DNA of 64,000 nucleotides from an uncultured Prevotella sp. (GTDB taxonomy: Bacteria; Bacteroidota; Bacteroidia; Bacteroidales; Bacteroidaceae): contig CAMIVY010000001.1 of the NCBI GenBank assembly GCA_946402275.1, positions 1 through 64,000 on the forward strand, read 5' to 3'. Under the pieces are notes generated by a model. That model did not search any database, was not told the DNA's origin, and was given only the letters and a program-made list of their open reading frames with translations. How positions within the stretch are numbered: the first letter of the stretch is position 1; the number at the start of each line of letters is the position of its first letter. The translations under genes were made by a program, and so were the position numbers. Below are positions 35,405 through 45,041 of this stretch, piece by piece.

Positions 35405-36556
35405 ATGGCAAAAAGAGACTATTATGAGGTGTTAGGCGTAGATAAGAACGCGACAGAAGACCAGATTAAAAAGGCCTATCGCACTATCGCCATAAAGTAT
35501 CACCCCGATCGAAATCCTGGCAACAAGGAAGCTGAGGAGAAATTCAAGGAGGCTGCTGAAGCCTACGATGTACTACATGATCCCCAAAAGCGCCAGCAAT
35601 ATGACCAGTTTGGATTCAATGGTCCAGGTGCCGGAGGATTTGGAGGCTTTGGTGGTGCATCCATGAACATGGACGATATCTTCTCTATGTTTGGTGATAT
35701 CTTTGGAGGCCGTGCAGGCTTTGGAGGCTTTGGAGGTGGCTCACGAGGTCGTCAACAACATCGCGGTTCCGATCTCCGTCTTAAGGTGCGCCTCTCTCTT
35801 GAAGAGATTGCCCATGGTGTTACAAAGAAGTTCAAGGTTCGCAAGGATGTCACATGTTCACATTGTCATGGTTCAGGTGCAGAGGCTGGCTCTACTAGCG
35901 AACAATGCCCTACTTGTCACGGTTCAGGTGTTATCACTCACACTACTCAAAGCATTTTTGGTATGATGCAGACACAAGGTGTATGTCCGACTTGTAATGG
36001 TGAAGGAACGGTTATCAAAAACAAGTGTAAGCATTGTGGCGGAACGGGTATAGAGAAGGGTGAAGAAGTCGTTGAAATAAAGATTCCTGCAGGTGTTGCC
36101 GAAGGAATGGTTGTCAACATACCAGGCAAGGGAAATGCTGGTCAGCGAAAAGGAATCAACGGTGACATCCAGGTCTTTATTGAAGAGGAAGAAAATAATA
36201 CTTTCATCCGTGATGACAATGATCTTATCTACAACCTTCTTCTTGACTTCCCGACAGCAGCTCTAGGCGGAGAGGTTGAAATCCCCACCATAGAAGGTAC
36301 AAAATTGAAGGTTAAGATGGAACCAGGCACACAACCCGGAAAGACATTACGTCTTAGAGGGAAAGGACTTCCCGCAGTTCAAGGTTATGGACGAGGCAAT
36401 GGAGATTTGGTAGTCAATGTTAGTGTTTTCATACCAAAAACTCTCTCGCGTGAAGAGAAAACTGCCATCGAAGAATTCAAGAAAAGCGATAATTTCAAGG
36501 GAGACGCAGCAACGAAGCGCTCCATTTTCCAAAAGTTCAAGAATTATTTTTCCTAA
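35405..36556 (+). CDS. dnaJ: Chaperone DnaJ
   Basis: A 383-aa type I J-protein: J-domain with the HPD of YHPDRNPG, Gly/Phe-rich region (residues 76-115), four zinc-finger repeats ([32 protein letters not shown]) and C-terminal substrate domains. It stimulates DnaK. dnaK is not in this window. Confidence 0.97.
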   Translation: MAKRDYYEVLGVDKNATEDQIKKAYRTIAIKYHPDRNPGNKEAEEKFKEAAEAYDVLHDPQKRQQYDQFGFNGPGAGGFGGFGGASMNMDDIFSMFGDIFGGRAGFGGFGGGSRGRQQHRGSDLRLKVRLSLEEIAHGVTKKFKVRKDVTCSHCHGSGAEAGSTSEQCPTCHGSGVITHTTQSIFGMMQTQGVCPTCNGEGTVIKNKCKHCGGTGIEKGEEVVEIKIPAGVAEGMVVNIPGKGNAGQRKGINGDIQVFIEEEENNTFIRDDNDLIYNLLLDFPTAALGGEVEIPTIEGTKLKVKMEPGTQPGKTLRLRGKGLPAVQGYGRGNGDLVVNVSVFIPKTLSREEKTAIEEFKKSDNFKGDAATKRSIFQKFKNYFS

Positions 36557-36559
36557 TTC

Positions 36560-37879
36560 ATGATGAATTACACGGAAACATGCGAATATCTCTATAACCA
36601 GATGCCCATGTTTGAACGACAGGGGAAATCTGGTTATAAAGAAGGTCTGTCAAATACGATTGCCCTTGATAATCATTTCAATCACCCCCACCAGTCCTAT
36701 GTCACCATTCATGTCGGGGGTACAAATGGTAAGGGCAGTGTGTCACATACCATTGCATCCGTGTTGCAAGAAAGCGGTTATCGCGTAGGTCTATACATAT
36801 CCCCACATTTGGTTGATTTTAGCGAACGAATCCGAGTAAATGGAATACCCATCAGCGAGGATTATGTCGTTGACTTTGTAGCTAATGAAAAAAAATTCTT
36901 TGAGCCATTACATCCTTCTTTTTTTGAAGTAACAACAGCAATGGCATTCAAATATTTTAGAGACAAAAATGTTGATATCGCCGTTGTTGAAGTAGGACTT
37001 GGAGGAAGACTAGACTGTACTAACATCATCACACCTCTGGTTTCCGTCATAACCAATATCAGCTTTGACCACACCCAATTTTTAGGTGACACATTAGCAA
37101 AAATAGCAGGAGAAAAAGCCGGAATAATCAAGAAAGGCGTACCTGTTGTGATTGGCGAGACCAACGATGAAACCCGACCAGTTTTTGAAAACAAGGCACG
37201 GGAGATGAATGCACCAATCATCTTTGCAGAAGACAAACCTGAAATTACTAGTGCTGAAACAACCTACGATGGCGGGATGTTGTATCACACTCCCTGTTTT
37301 GGGGACATAACAGGTGATTTAGGAGGACTATACCAGCAAAAGAATCTGAATACGGTATTTTTTGTATTGCATGAAATAGCCAAAAAAGGATTCCTTTGTG
37401 AATGTAAGGATGAGGAAAATAAAGCCAAATGCCTTTCTGAACTGTTACATGGCGTTGCCCATGTGAAAGACAATACAGGTTTGATGGGACGATGGCAGAC
37501 TATTCAAAATTTCCCTAAAGTTGTATGTGACACGGGCCATAACGTGGGTGGTTGGCAATATATTAGTGCTCAGTTGAATAATATCGACTGTCAAACAATG
37601 CACATCGTTTTTGGAATGGTTGATGATAAAGATGTCAATGGTGTGCTTGCATTATTACCAAAGAATGCTCAATACTATTTTACGAAGGCAAACAACCATA
37701 GAGCCATTAGCGAAATCGTTTTGTGCGATCTAGCAAGCAAGCAAGGACTTGTAGGCAATTCCTATCCCACTGTATATGAAGCATATAACGCAGCTATGGG
37801 CAATGCCTCCCCTCTTGATTTCATCTTCGTTGGAGGCAGTTCTTATGTGGTAGGTGATTTCTTGAAAAATTGTCTTTAG
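36560..37879 (+). CDS. folC: Folylpolyglutamate/dihydrofolate synthase
   Basis: A 439-aa Mur-ligase fold protein: P-loop VGGTNGKGSVSHTIAS, the VEVGLGGRLDCTNI motif, FDHTQFLGDTL with the GEKAGIIKKG segment, and CDTGHNVGGW in the C-domain. It adds glutamate to folates. It starts 3 bp after dnaJ, so folate synthesis is tied to the chaperone operon. Confidence 0.94.
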   Translation: MMNYTETCEYLYNQMPMFERQGKSGYKEGLSNTIALDNHFNHPHQSYVTIHVGGTNGKGSVSHTIASVLQESGYRVGLYISPHLVDFSERIRVNGIPISEDYVVDFVANEKKFFEPLHPSFFEVTTAMAFKYFRDKNVDIAVVEVGLGGRLDCTNIITPLVSVITNISFDHTQFLGDTLAKIAGEKAGIIKKGVPVVIGETNDETRPVFENKAREMNAPIIFAEDKPEITSAETTYDGGMLYHTPCFGDITGDLGGLYQQKNLNTVFFVLHEIAKKGFLCECKDEENKAKCLSELLHGVAHVKDNTGLMGRWQTIQNFPKVVCDTGHNVGGWQYISAQLNNIDCQTMHIVFGMVDDKDVNGVLALLPKNAQYYFTKANNHRAISEIVLCDLASKQGLVGNSYPTVYEAYNAAMGNASPLDFIFVGGSSYVVGDFLKNCL

Positions 37880-37943
37880 TTGTTTTTAACACTCCATAAA
37901 CGTTTTTTTCCACGTTTCTTTCTTTGTTCTCGTTTTTTTTAGG

Positions 37944-37951
37944 TTACTTTG
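37944..37951 (+). promoter_or_regulatory. Probable promoter -7 box of galM-galK
   Basis: TTACTTTG followed by GCAGA, 34 bp before the galM ATG; close to but not exactly TAnnTTTG. Confidence 0.4.
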
Positions 37952-37985
37952 CAGATAGATTTTAGTAACTTAAAACATTAGGAAT

Positions 37986-39077
37986 ATGAATAACACGACT
38001 GAAAACGCGAATTTGTGTGGTCTGAATCGTAAAGATTTCCAGGCCACGATCAATGGAAAGAAAACAGATTTGTACATCCTTAAGAACCGTAAAGGTTACG
38101 AGGTTGCTGTGTCTAATTATGGTGGTGCTATCGTAGCTATCATGGTTCCCGATAAAAACGGGAATATAGGTAATGTCATCCAGGGACACGGAAGTATAGA
38201 ACAACTTACCAGCGGTAAAGAGCCTTACCTTTCTACTTTGATTGGACGATGGGGAAACCGCATCTGCAAAGGTCAGTTCACATTGAATGGCAAGGATTAT
38301 CAGTTGGCCATCAACGATGGTCCCAACCATCTCCACGGCGGAAAGGTAGGTTTCAATGCAAAGGTATGGGATGCCCGTCAGATGGGTCCTCGTTCTTTGG
38401 CTTTGCACAGGAAGTCATCCTATGGCGAAGAAGGTTTCACTGGAGAACTCGATGTTACCGTTGAATATACCTTTACAGATGATAATGAGCTGATTATCGA
38501 ATATCTTGCAACCACTAATAAGAAGACTATTGTCAATTTGACTCATCATGCGTTCTTCAGCTTGGCAGGTACTGCAGATCCTACACCAACCATTGAAAAT
38601 CAGATTTGTGAGATTAACGCTGACTTCTATCTTCCCACAGACAAGACAGCTATTCCTACTGGTGAGATTCTCAAGGTAGAAGGCACTCCGTTTGATTTCC
38701 GCAAGCCCAAATCATTTGGTCAGGATATCAATGCAGACAACGAGCAGATAAAATTCGGTCAAGGCTTTGACCATAATTACGTGTTGAATAAGCGTGAAGA
38801 GGGAGAACTGAGTTTTGCTGCTAGAATTACAGATCCTAACAGCGGCCGCATTATGGAGTGCTATACTACAGAGCCCGGTATGCAGCTTTATACCGCTAAC
38901 TTCGCTAATGGCTACAAAGGTGCCAATGGTGCTACCTTCCCACGTAGAAGCGCCGTCTGCCTGGAAGCTCAGCACTTCCCCGATTCCCCAAATCGTCCCT
39001 ATTTCCCATCAGTTGTTCTGAATCCGGGAGAGCAGTATAAGCAGAAGACTATTTATCGCTTTGACGTAGTAAAGTAA
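37986..39077 (+). CDS. galM: Aldose 1-epimerase, cytosolic
   Basis: A 363-aa galactose mutarotase without a signal peptide. Motifs are RWGNRICKGQFTLNGKDY, GPNHLHGG (His), NLTHHAFFSLAG (His), the Asp/Glu region GFDHNYVLN and the catalytic Glu in AVCLEAQHFPDSPN. It interconverts sugar anomers. It is followed after 29 bp by galK, so it probably feeds alpha-galactose to galactokinase. Confidence 0.94.
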   Translation: MNNTTENANLCGLNRKDFQATINGKKTDLYILKNRKGYEVAVSNYGGAIVAIMVPDKNGNIGNVIQGHGSIEQLTSGKEPYLSTLIGRWGNRICKGQFTLNGKDYQLAINDGPNHLHGGKVGFNAKVWDARQMGPRSLALHRKSSYGEEGFTGELDVTVEYTFTDDNELIIEYLATTNKKTIVNLTHHAFFSLAGTADPTPTIENQICEINADFYLPTDKTAIPTGEILKVEGTPFDFRKPKSFGQDINADNEQIKFGQGFDHNYVLNKREEGELSFAARITDPNSGRIMECYTTEPGMQLYTANFANGYKGANGATFPRRSAVCLEAQHFPDSPNRPYFPSVVLNPGEQYKQKTIYRFDVVK

Positions 39078-39106
39078 TCATTATCTCACCTTTTATTATA
39101 TAATTA

Positions 39107-40270
39107 ATGGAAGTTGATTTCGTAAGAAGCCGATTCATCAAACACTTTGATGGACAGACGGGAAGCGTTTACGCCTCACCAGGACGCATTAACCTGATTG
39201 GCGAGCATACGGACTACAATGGTGGCTACGTGTTTCCTGGGGCTGTGGACAAGGGTGTAATAGCAGAGATGCGCATTAATGGAACGGAAGATACTGTGAT
39301 GGCCTATGCTATAGACTTGAAGGACCGTGTGGACTTCAAGCTATCAGATCCTAAAGGGCCACGCACTTCTTGGGCACGCTATATCTATGGCATTTCTCTT
39401 GAAATGAAGAAGTTAGGCGTTCCTGTTAAAGGTTTTAACATTGCCTTTGCTGGTGATGTTCCCCTTGGAGCCGGCATGTCTTCTTCTGCCGCTATGGAGA
39501 GTTGTTTTGCCTTTGGACTGAATGATCTCTTTGGCAACAACAAGGTTAGCCAATGGGATATGGTATTGGCCGGTCAGGCTACCGAACACAACTATTGTGG
39601 TGTCAACTGCGGCATCATGGATCAGTTTGCTTCTGTATTCGGTAAGGCTGGTTGCTTAATGCGTCTTGACTGCCGTAGTCGAGAGTTTGAGTATTTCCCC
39701 TTCAAGCCCGATGGTTATCGCCTCGTATTGCTCGACTCTGTTGTTAAGCACCAGTTGGCTGGCTCCCCTTACAACGACCGTCGCAAATCTTGCGAGAATG
39801 TGGTTAAGCACATCCAGGCTAAACACCCCGAGGCTAAGTTTGAAACCCTTCGTGACTGCACCTGGGAGCAATTGGAAGAAGTCAAGGAAGAAGTTGGCAT
39901 CGAAGACTATAAACGTGCCAAATTCGTTCTTGGCGAAAAAGATCGTGTCTTAGCGGTTTGTGATGCCCTAAATGAAGGCGACTACGAGAAAGTTGGTGAA
40001 ATGATGTATAAGACCCACGAAGGTCTTTCCAAAGACTACGAAGTATCTTGCGAGGAGCTTGACTTCTTAAACGACATTGCCAAAGAGAATGGTGTAACCG
40101 GTTCGCGCATCATGGGGGGCGGCTTCGGTGGTTGTACTATCAACCTTGTCCGCAACGATCTGTATCGTCAGTTCATTACTGATGCCAAAAAACGCTTCAA
40201 TGAGAAATATGGGCATGAACCCAAGGTATATGATGTGGTTATAGGAGATGGTTCACGCAAACTCTGCTGA
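39107..40270 (+). CDS. galK: Galactokinase
   Basis: A 387-aa GHMP kinase. It has the galactokinase signature GRINLIGEHTDYNGGYVFPG, the ATP loop PLGAGMSSSAAME, the catalytic Asp region NCGIMDQFASVFG and the C-terminal GGGFGGCTI. It phosphorylates galactose to galactose-1-phosphate (Leloir pathway). A hairpin terminator follows. Confidence 0.97.
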   Translation: MEVDFVRSRFIKHFDGQTGSVYASPGRINLIGEHTDYNGGYVFPGAVDKGVIAEMRINGTEDTVMAYAIDLKDRVDFKLSDPKGPRTSWARYIYGISLEMKKLGVPVKGFNIAFAGDVPLGAGMSSSAAMESCFAFGLNDLFGNNKVSQWDMVLAGQATEHNYCGVNCGIMDQFASVFGKAGCLMRLDCRSREFEYFPFKPDGYRLVLLDSVVKHQLAGSPYNDRRKSCENVVKHIQAKHPEAKFETLRDCTWEQLEEVKEEVGIEDYKRAKFVLGEKDRVLAVCDALNEGDYEKVGEMMYKTHEGLSKDYEVSCEELDFLNDIAKENGVTGSRIMGGGFGGCTINLVRNDLYRQFITDAKKRFNEKYGHEPKVYDVVIGDGSRKLC

Positions 40271-40291
40271 CATTCCTACCCTATCCTCAAC

Positions 40292-40330
40292 AAAAACGGT
40301 GCTTCTTTCTCAGGAGTACCGTTTTATTTT
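40292..40330 (+). terminator. Terminator after galK
   Basis: AAAAACGGTGCTT ... AGTACCGTTTTATTTT: a stem of about 8 bp with T-rich tail, 22 bp after galK. Confidence 0.75.
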
Positions 40331-40369
40331 GTATTTGTCTTTAAATAAAAGTTAAATATCAGCCTAAAA

Positions 40370-40445
40370 GTGTAAAATGCACACAATTATTTCATTTTTG
40401 TTCAAATATTTTTTGGTAATTCAGAATTATGTTGTAATTTTACAC
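40370..40445 (+). promoter_or_regulatory. Control region of the arabinose operon
   Basis: GTGTAAAAT (40370-40378) and its exact inverse ATTTTACAC (40437-40445) are 58 bp apart; the second overlaps a TAATTTTA -7-like box at 40435-40442. The paired sites, one on the promoter and one upstream, suit looping or dual binding by the operon's Nudix regulator (inference). Confidence 0.5.
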
Positions 40446-40481
40446 CCAAAATCTAAGATAAATAACTTAAAACTATTTGCA

Positions 40482-41648
40482 ATGAAAAATTTTAAAAAAG
40501 TTTTTGCAGGTATGACAGTAGCCGTTGCTCTGTTTTCTGCATGTGCCTCCGGTGAACAGCAGGCACTTACCGTATCTGGTCTTAATCCTGCAGATTTTGA
40601 CACACTTATCAACGAAAAGCCCGTCAAACTTTTTACGTTGAAAAATGCCAATGGCATGGAGGTTTGTATCACTAACTATGGTGGTCGTATTGTTTCGTTG
40701 GTTGTTCCCGACAAAGATGGCAAACCTACCGATGTTGTACTGGGTTTCGATAATATTGCCCAGTATGCTGACACGCTGAACTCTCCTAGCGACTACGGCT
40801 CCAGCGTTGGCCGATATGCCAACCGCATCAAGGAAGGTAAGTTCACGCTGAACGACAGCACTTACCAATTGAAGCAGAACGATGGTCCTAACTGCCTGCA
40901 TGGTGGTGGTACCACAGGTTGGATGAACCAGGTATATACTGCCGAACAGATTGGTGACTCCATTTTGAAGCTGACAATCGTTGCTGAGGATGGCGAGAAC
41001 GGATTCCCCGGAAAGGTAACTGCCGTTACAACCTATAAGGTTACCGCCGATAACGTGTTGGATATGACATGGGAAGCAGAGACTGACAAGCCAACCATTA
41101 TCAACCAGACCAATCATAACTACTACAACCTGAGCGGTGACTTCACACAGGCCGCTTACGACCAGGTATTGTATGTTAATGCTGATAAGTTCACTGCTTC
41201 TGACAAGTTATATATTCCCACTGGCGAGATTCGTGAAGTAGAAGGTACTGCAATGGATTTCCGTACACCGCACGCTGTAGGCGATTCCATCAATAGCCAG
41301 TACGACCAAGTACAGAACGCCACCGGTTACGACCATAACTATTGCTTGAACACTGCTGGTGACGATACACAGGTTTGTGCCTCTTTGTATAGCCCCAAGA
41401 CCGGTATTTTCATGGAGATGTTCACCAACGAGCCTGGTGTACAGGTTTATAGTGGTAACTTCCAAGGTGTTGGCAAGGATGCCGACATCGTTCGCAAGCA
41501 TGGTGTGAAATATCCGAAGCACGTCAGCGTATGTCTTGAGAGCCAGAAATATCCCGACAGCCCCAATCATCCTGAGTGGGCCAGCCCCGTGCTGAATCCT
41601 GGTGAGAAGTACTTCAGCCACGCTGCTTACAAGTTCTCGGTGAAGTAA
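40482..41648 (+). CDS. Aldose 1-epimerase lipoprotein, first gene of arabinose operon
   Basis: 388 aa from the ATG at 40482; upstream in-frame codons cross the promoter. Signal peptide MKNFKKVFAGMTVAVALFSAC gives a lipobox Cys at residue 21, so it is extracytoplasmic, unlike the galM at 37986. The epimerase motifs are kept: RYANRIKEGKF, GPNCLHGGG, TNHNYYNLSG and VCLESQKYPDSPN. In Bacteroides thetaiotaomicron the arabinose locus also begins with a mutarotase; here it would speed anomer exchange before uptake. Confidence 0.9.
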   Translation: MKNFKKVFAGMTVAVALFSACASGEQQALTVSGLNPADFDTLINEKPVKLFTLKNANGMEVCITNYGGRIVSLVVPDKDGKPTDVVLGFDNIAQYADTLNSPSDYGSSVGRYANRIKEGKFTLNDSTYQLKQNDGPNCLHGGGTTGWMNQVYTAEQIGDSILKLTIVAEDGENGFPGKVTAVTTYKVTADNVLDMTWEAETDKPTIINQTNHNYYNLSGDFTQAAYDQVLYVNADKFTASDKLYIPTGEIREVEGTAMDFRTPHAVGDSINSQYDQVQNATGYDHNYCLNTAGDDTQVCASLYSPKTGIFMEMFTNEPGVQVYSGNFQGVGKDADIVRKHGVKYPKHVSVCLESQKYPDSPNHPEWASPVLNPGEKYFSHAAYKFSVK

Positions 41649-41692
41649 ATTGATTATTCAAATAACCATAATCAAATAAAACAATTAACAAA

Positions 41693-43639
41693 ATGGACAA
41701 AATTATTGAAGCGCTAAGTAACAATGGCTTCGCAACAGCGGACTATTTGGTGTTTGCTGTCTACATCGTTATTCTCGTTGGCATGGGACTGTTTCTGTCA
41801 CGCACCAAAAAAGGAGAAGAGAAATCGTCGACCGACTACTTCCTTGCAGGTAACACCCTGACTTGGTGGGCTGTTGGTGCGTCACTGATTGCCGCCAACA
41901 TTTCGGCTGAGCAGTTTATTGGTATGTCAGGTTCTGCCTATGCCTCTGGTATAGCCCAGGCCGCTTACGAGTTGATGGCCGCAGCCACGCTGTTGGTAGT
42001 CGGTAAGTTCCTGTTACCGCTGATGATTGAGAAGAAAATCTTCACTATTCCACAGTTCCTTCGCGAGCGTTACAACTGGGGTGTCGGATTGGCCTTCTCT
42101 CTGTTGTGGCTGTTCCTTTACGTGTTTGTCAACCTGACTTCTGTTGCCTGGCTTGGTGCTTTGGCAATCCAGCAGATACTTGGTCTGCCGACCGACATGA
42201 CTATCATGGTTGCCGGCATCGAGATTGACCAGGTCCGCATGTGCATCATTCTCTCGCTGTTCCTCATTGCAGGTATTTACTCTATCTACGGCGGTCTGGC
42301 TTCGGTGGCATGGACCGACGTGATGCAGGTTACTTTCCTTGTTGGTGGTGGTCTGATTACCGCTTATGCCGCTCTGTCGGTCATCGGCGACGAAATGGGC
42401 TTAGGAGGAGCCTGGGACGCTTTGAGCCACATCAAGGACTATTTGGCTGAGAACCCTGCCGACAAGCACTTCAACTTAGTAGTGACACGAAATGAAGACG
42501 CATTCCCTGCCATTCAGGACGACCCGTTCTTCACCAATCCTGGTATTGTACTGATTTTCGGTGCTCTGTGGCTGACGAACCTGGGCTACTGGGGTTTCAA
42601 CCAGTACATCATCCAGAAGGGTCTGGCTGCCAAGTCGCTCGACGAGGCTAAGAAGGGTATGGTATTCGCTGCCTTCCTGAAGATTTTGATTCCGTTCATC
42701 GTATGTATCCCCGGTGTTTGCGCTTTCTACATTATGAACGCTCCTGAGTGTGAGGGCCTGCGCGAGACGCTGGCTGGTTCCATCACTCGCTCTGACGACG
42801 CTTATCCTTTCCTTATCCGCAACTTCACGCCAACCATTGTCAAGGGTCTGAGCTTTGCCGCCCTGGCTGCAGCCGTTATTTCGTCGCTGGCTTCAATGTT
42901 CAACTCGACCTCTACCCTCTTCACGATGGATATCTACAAGCAGTTCATCAACAAGAACGCTTCTGAGCGCCGTCTGGTGAATGTCGGTCGTATGACTTCG
43001 GTGAGTGCACTGATTATTGCGCTGATTGCCGTTTACCCGCTGATGGGTGGTATCGACCAGGCCTTCCAGTTCATTCAGGAGTACTCAGCGTTTGTCTATC
43101 CCGGTGTGGTGGTCATCTTCGGTCTTGGCTTGCTGTGGAAGCGTGCCAGCGGTACTGCTGCCGTAGTCTGCGCCATCGGTACGTTCGCATTCTCCATCAT
43201 CTACAAGTTTGCGTTCCCCGACATGCCGTTCCTGGTTCGTTCGGGCGTCGTATTCATTACGCTGGTCGTCCTGTTTGTCTGGATTTCTTTGAAGAGCAAA
43301 AAGTCGGTACCTGCCGATACGCTTGACGAGAACACCATTAAGACGCAGTTGCGTTGGAGCACCATCATGTTCTGCATTGCAGCCGTTTCGTTCGTGCTGT
43401 TCATTGGCGGTTTCTTCAACGAGACCATGCATGTTCACGGTTTCGAGGGCGCCATGATTTTCTTTGCAGCCATCACTGCCACGATTGGTATCTACCTGCG
43501 TTCGAATGCCCTTGACAAGGTTCAGGATCCGAAGCTGGTTGCCATCGACCTGGGCGTGTTCCACACCGACAAGATATTCAACATCGGTGCCTTTGGTGTG
43601 ATTGTCATCCTTACCATCCTGTACGTAGCACTGTGGTAA
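41693..43639 (+). CDS. Sodium:solute symporter, probable arabinose importer
   Basis: A 648-aa SSS-family (SGLT-like) protein with about 14-15 membrane helices. Family signatures include YFLAGNTLTWWAVGASLIAANISAEQFIG at the first helices and AALAAAVISSLASMFNSTSTLFTMDIY later, with the Na2-site Ser pair. Its place between a mutarotase and araR/D/A points to sodium-driven L-arabinose uptake; substrate from context only. Confidence 0.9.
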   Translation: MDKIIEALSNNGFATADYLVFAVYIVILVGMGLFLSRTKKGEEKSSTDYFLAGNTLTWWAVGASLIAANISAEQFIGMSGSAYASGIAQAAYELMAAATLLVVGKFLLPLMIEKKIFTIPQFLRERYNWGVGLAFSLLWLFLYVFVNLTSVAWLGALAIQQILGLPTDMTIMVAGIEIDQVRMCIILSLFLIAGIYSIYGGLASVAWTDVMQVTFLVGGGLITAYAALSVIGDEMGLGGAWDALSHIKDYLAENPADKHFNLVVTRNEDAFPAIQDDPFFTNPGIVLIFGALWLTNLGYWGFNQYIIQKGLAAKSLDEAKKGMVFAAFLKILIPFIVCIPGVCAFYIMNAPECEGLRETLAGSITRSDDAYPFLIRNFTPTIVKGLSFAALAAAVISSLASMFNSTSTLFTMDIYKQFINKNASERRLVNVGRMTSVSALIIALIAVYPLMGGIDQAFQFIQEYSAFVYPGVVVIFGLGLLWKRASGTAAVVCAIGTFAFSIIYKFAFPDMPFLVRSGVVFITLVVLFVWISLKSKKSVPADTLDENTIKTQLRWSTIMFCIAAVSFVLFIGGFFNETMHVHGFEGAMIFFAAITATIGIYLRSNALDKVQDPKLVAIDLGVFHTDKIFNIGAFGVIVILTILYVALW

Positions 43640-43652
43640 TATAAATAAGGTA

Positions 43653-44330
43653 ATGACAACGTTCTATAAGGAATTCCAGAAAGTCCTTCTGTCGGTGGAC
43701 TGCATTATCTTCGGTTTCGACAACAACAAACTGAAGGTGCTGATAGGCCGCCGGCAGATGGACCCTGGTCGTGGCGAATGGAGTCTCTACGGAGGCTTCG
43801 TTCGCAATGACGAAAGTCTTGACGAGGCTGCCAACCGTACCCTGAACGAGCTGACGGGCCTGCACGAGATTTACATGCGGCAGGTTGGCGCGTTCGGCAC
43901 TGTTGACCGCGACCCGGGCGAGCGTGTGGTCTCGGTGGCCTACTATGCACTGATCAACGTGAAGGACTACGACGAAAAGCTGCTGAAGGAGCACGGCGTA
44001 GAATGGGTTGAAGTGGAGAAAGTGCCCACGATGTATTCTGACCATAACGCGATGATCCTCAAGGCGCGTAAGATGATGCAGCAGAAAATCAAGACGGAAC
44101 CCATCAGCTTCCAACTACTGCCCCAACTGTTCACCCTCACCCAATTGCAGCGTCTTTACGAGGCAGTTAACGGCGAAGAGGTAGATAAGCGCAACTTCCG
44201 CAAGCGCATCAAAGAGATGGACTTTATTGAGAAGACCGAACTCATCGACAAGGTATCATCCAAGCGCGGAGCTGCCCTCTACCGCTTTAATAAAAAGATG
44301 TATAAAGAAGATCCTAACTTTAAACTATAA
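43653..44330 (+). CDS. araR: Nudix-domain transcriptional regulator, AraR type
   Basis: A 225-aa protein. Residues 1-145 are a Nudix fold and residues 155-225 a winged helix (FTLTQLQRLYEAVNGEEVDK, KVSSKRGAALYRF). The Nudix box reads GGFVRNDESLDEAANRTLNELTGL over positions 50-73 or so, but the catalytic REUxEE core is changed to RTLNEL, so hydrolysis is unlikely. This matches AraR of B. thetaiotaomicron, where the domain senses L-arabinose. It lies inside the operon it should control. Confidence 0.9.
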   Translation: MTTFYKEFQKVLLSVDCIIFGFDNNKLKVLIGRRQMDPGRGEWSLYGGFVRNDESLDEAANRTLNELTGLHEIYMRQVGAFGTVDRDPGERVVSVAYYALINVKDYDEKLLKEHGVEWVEVEKVPTMYSDHNAMILKARKMMQQKIKTEPISFQLLPQLFTLTQLQRLYEAVNGEEVDKRNFRKRIKEMDFIEKTELIDKVSSKRGAALYRFNKKMYKEDPNFKL

Positions 44331-44336
44331 AATACT

Positions 44337-45035
44337 ATGTTAGAAGAACTGAAAGAAAAAGTATTTCGTGCCAATCTTGACCTCGTAAAGCACAATCTCG
44401 TGATTTTCACCTGGGGCAATGTTTCGGCTATTGACCGTGAGAAGGGACTGGTAGTTATCAAGCCTTCTGGTGTTGAATACGATGTGATGAAAGCCAGCGA
44501 TATGGTAGTCGTTGACCTCGAAACGGGAAAAGTTGTTGAAGGCGACCTGAACCCCTCGTCAGACACCCCTACCCACCTCGTGCTTTACAAGGCGTTCCCC
44601 GAGCTGGGAGGTATAGTTCACACCCACTCTACCTATGCCACCGCATGGGCTCAGGCTGGTAAGGACATCCCCAACATCGGCACCACACACGCCGACTATT
44701 TCCACGACTGCATTCCCTGTACTGATGCTATGACTGCCGACCAGATGCCCGAGTACGAGCACAACACAGGCGTGGTCATTGTCAACCGTTTTATGCAGGG
44801 CAACATCAACCCTGTCCACACACCTGCCGTACTAGTAAAGAACCACGGTCCCTTCGCTTGGGGCAAGGACGCCGACCAGGCCGTCTATCATGCCGTCGTT
44901 ACCGAGCAGGTTGCCAAGATGGCCTTCGTATCATTTATGGTGAATCCCAATACTACGATGAACCCACTCTTGGTGGAAAAACATTTTAGCCGCAAACACG
45001 GTCCTAACGCATATTACGGACAAAAGAAAAAGTAA
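44337..45035 (+). CDS. araD: L-ribulose-5-phosphate 4-epimerase
   Basis: A 232-aa class II aldolase-like protein: [23 protein letters not shown], the zinc His pair in [26 protein letters not shown], and the third His in [12 protein letters not shown]. It converts L-ribulose-5-P to D-xylulose-5-P. It is 6 bp after araR and 6 bp before araA. Confidence 0.96.
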   Translation: MLEELKEKVFRANLDLVKHNLVIFTWGNVSAIDREKGLVVIKPSGVEYDVMKASDMVVVDLETGKVVEGDLNPSSDTPTHLVLYKAFPELGGIVHTHSTYATAWAQAGKDIPNIGTTHADYFHDCIPCTDAMTADQMPEYEHNTGVVIVNRFMQGNINPVHTPAVLVKNHGPFAWGKDADQAVYHAVVTEQVAKMAFVSFMVNPNTTMNPLLVEKHFSRKHGPNAYYGQKKK

Positions 45036-45041
45036 AATAAT

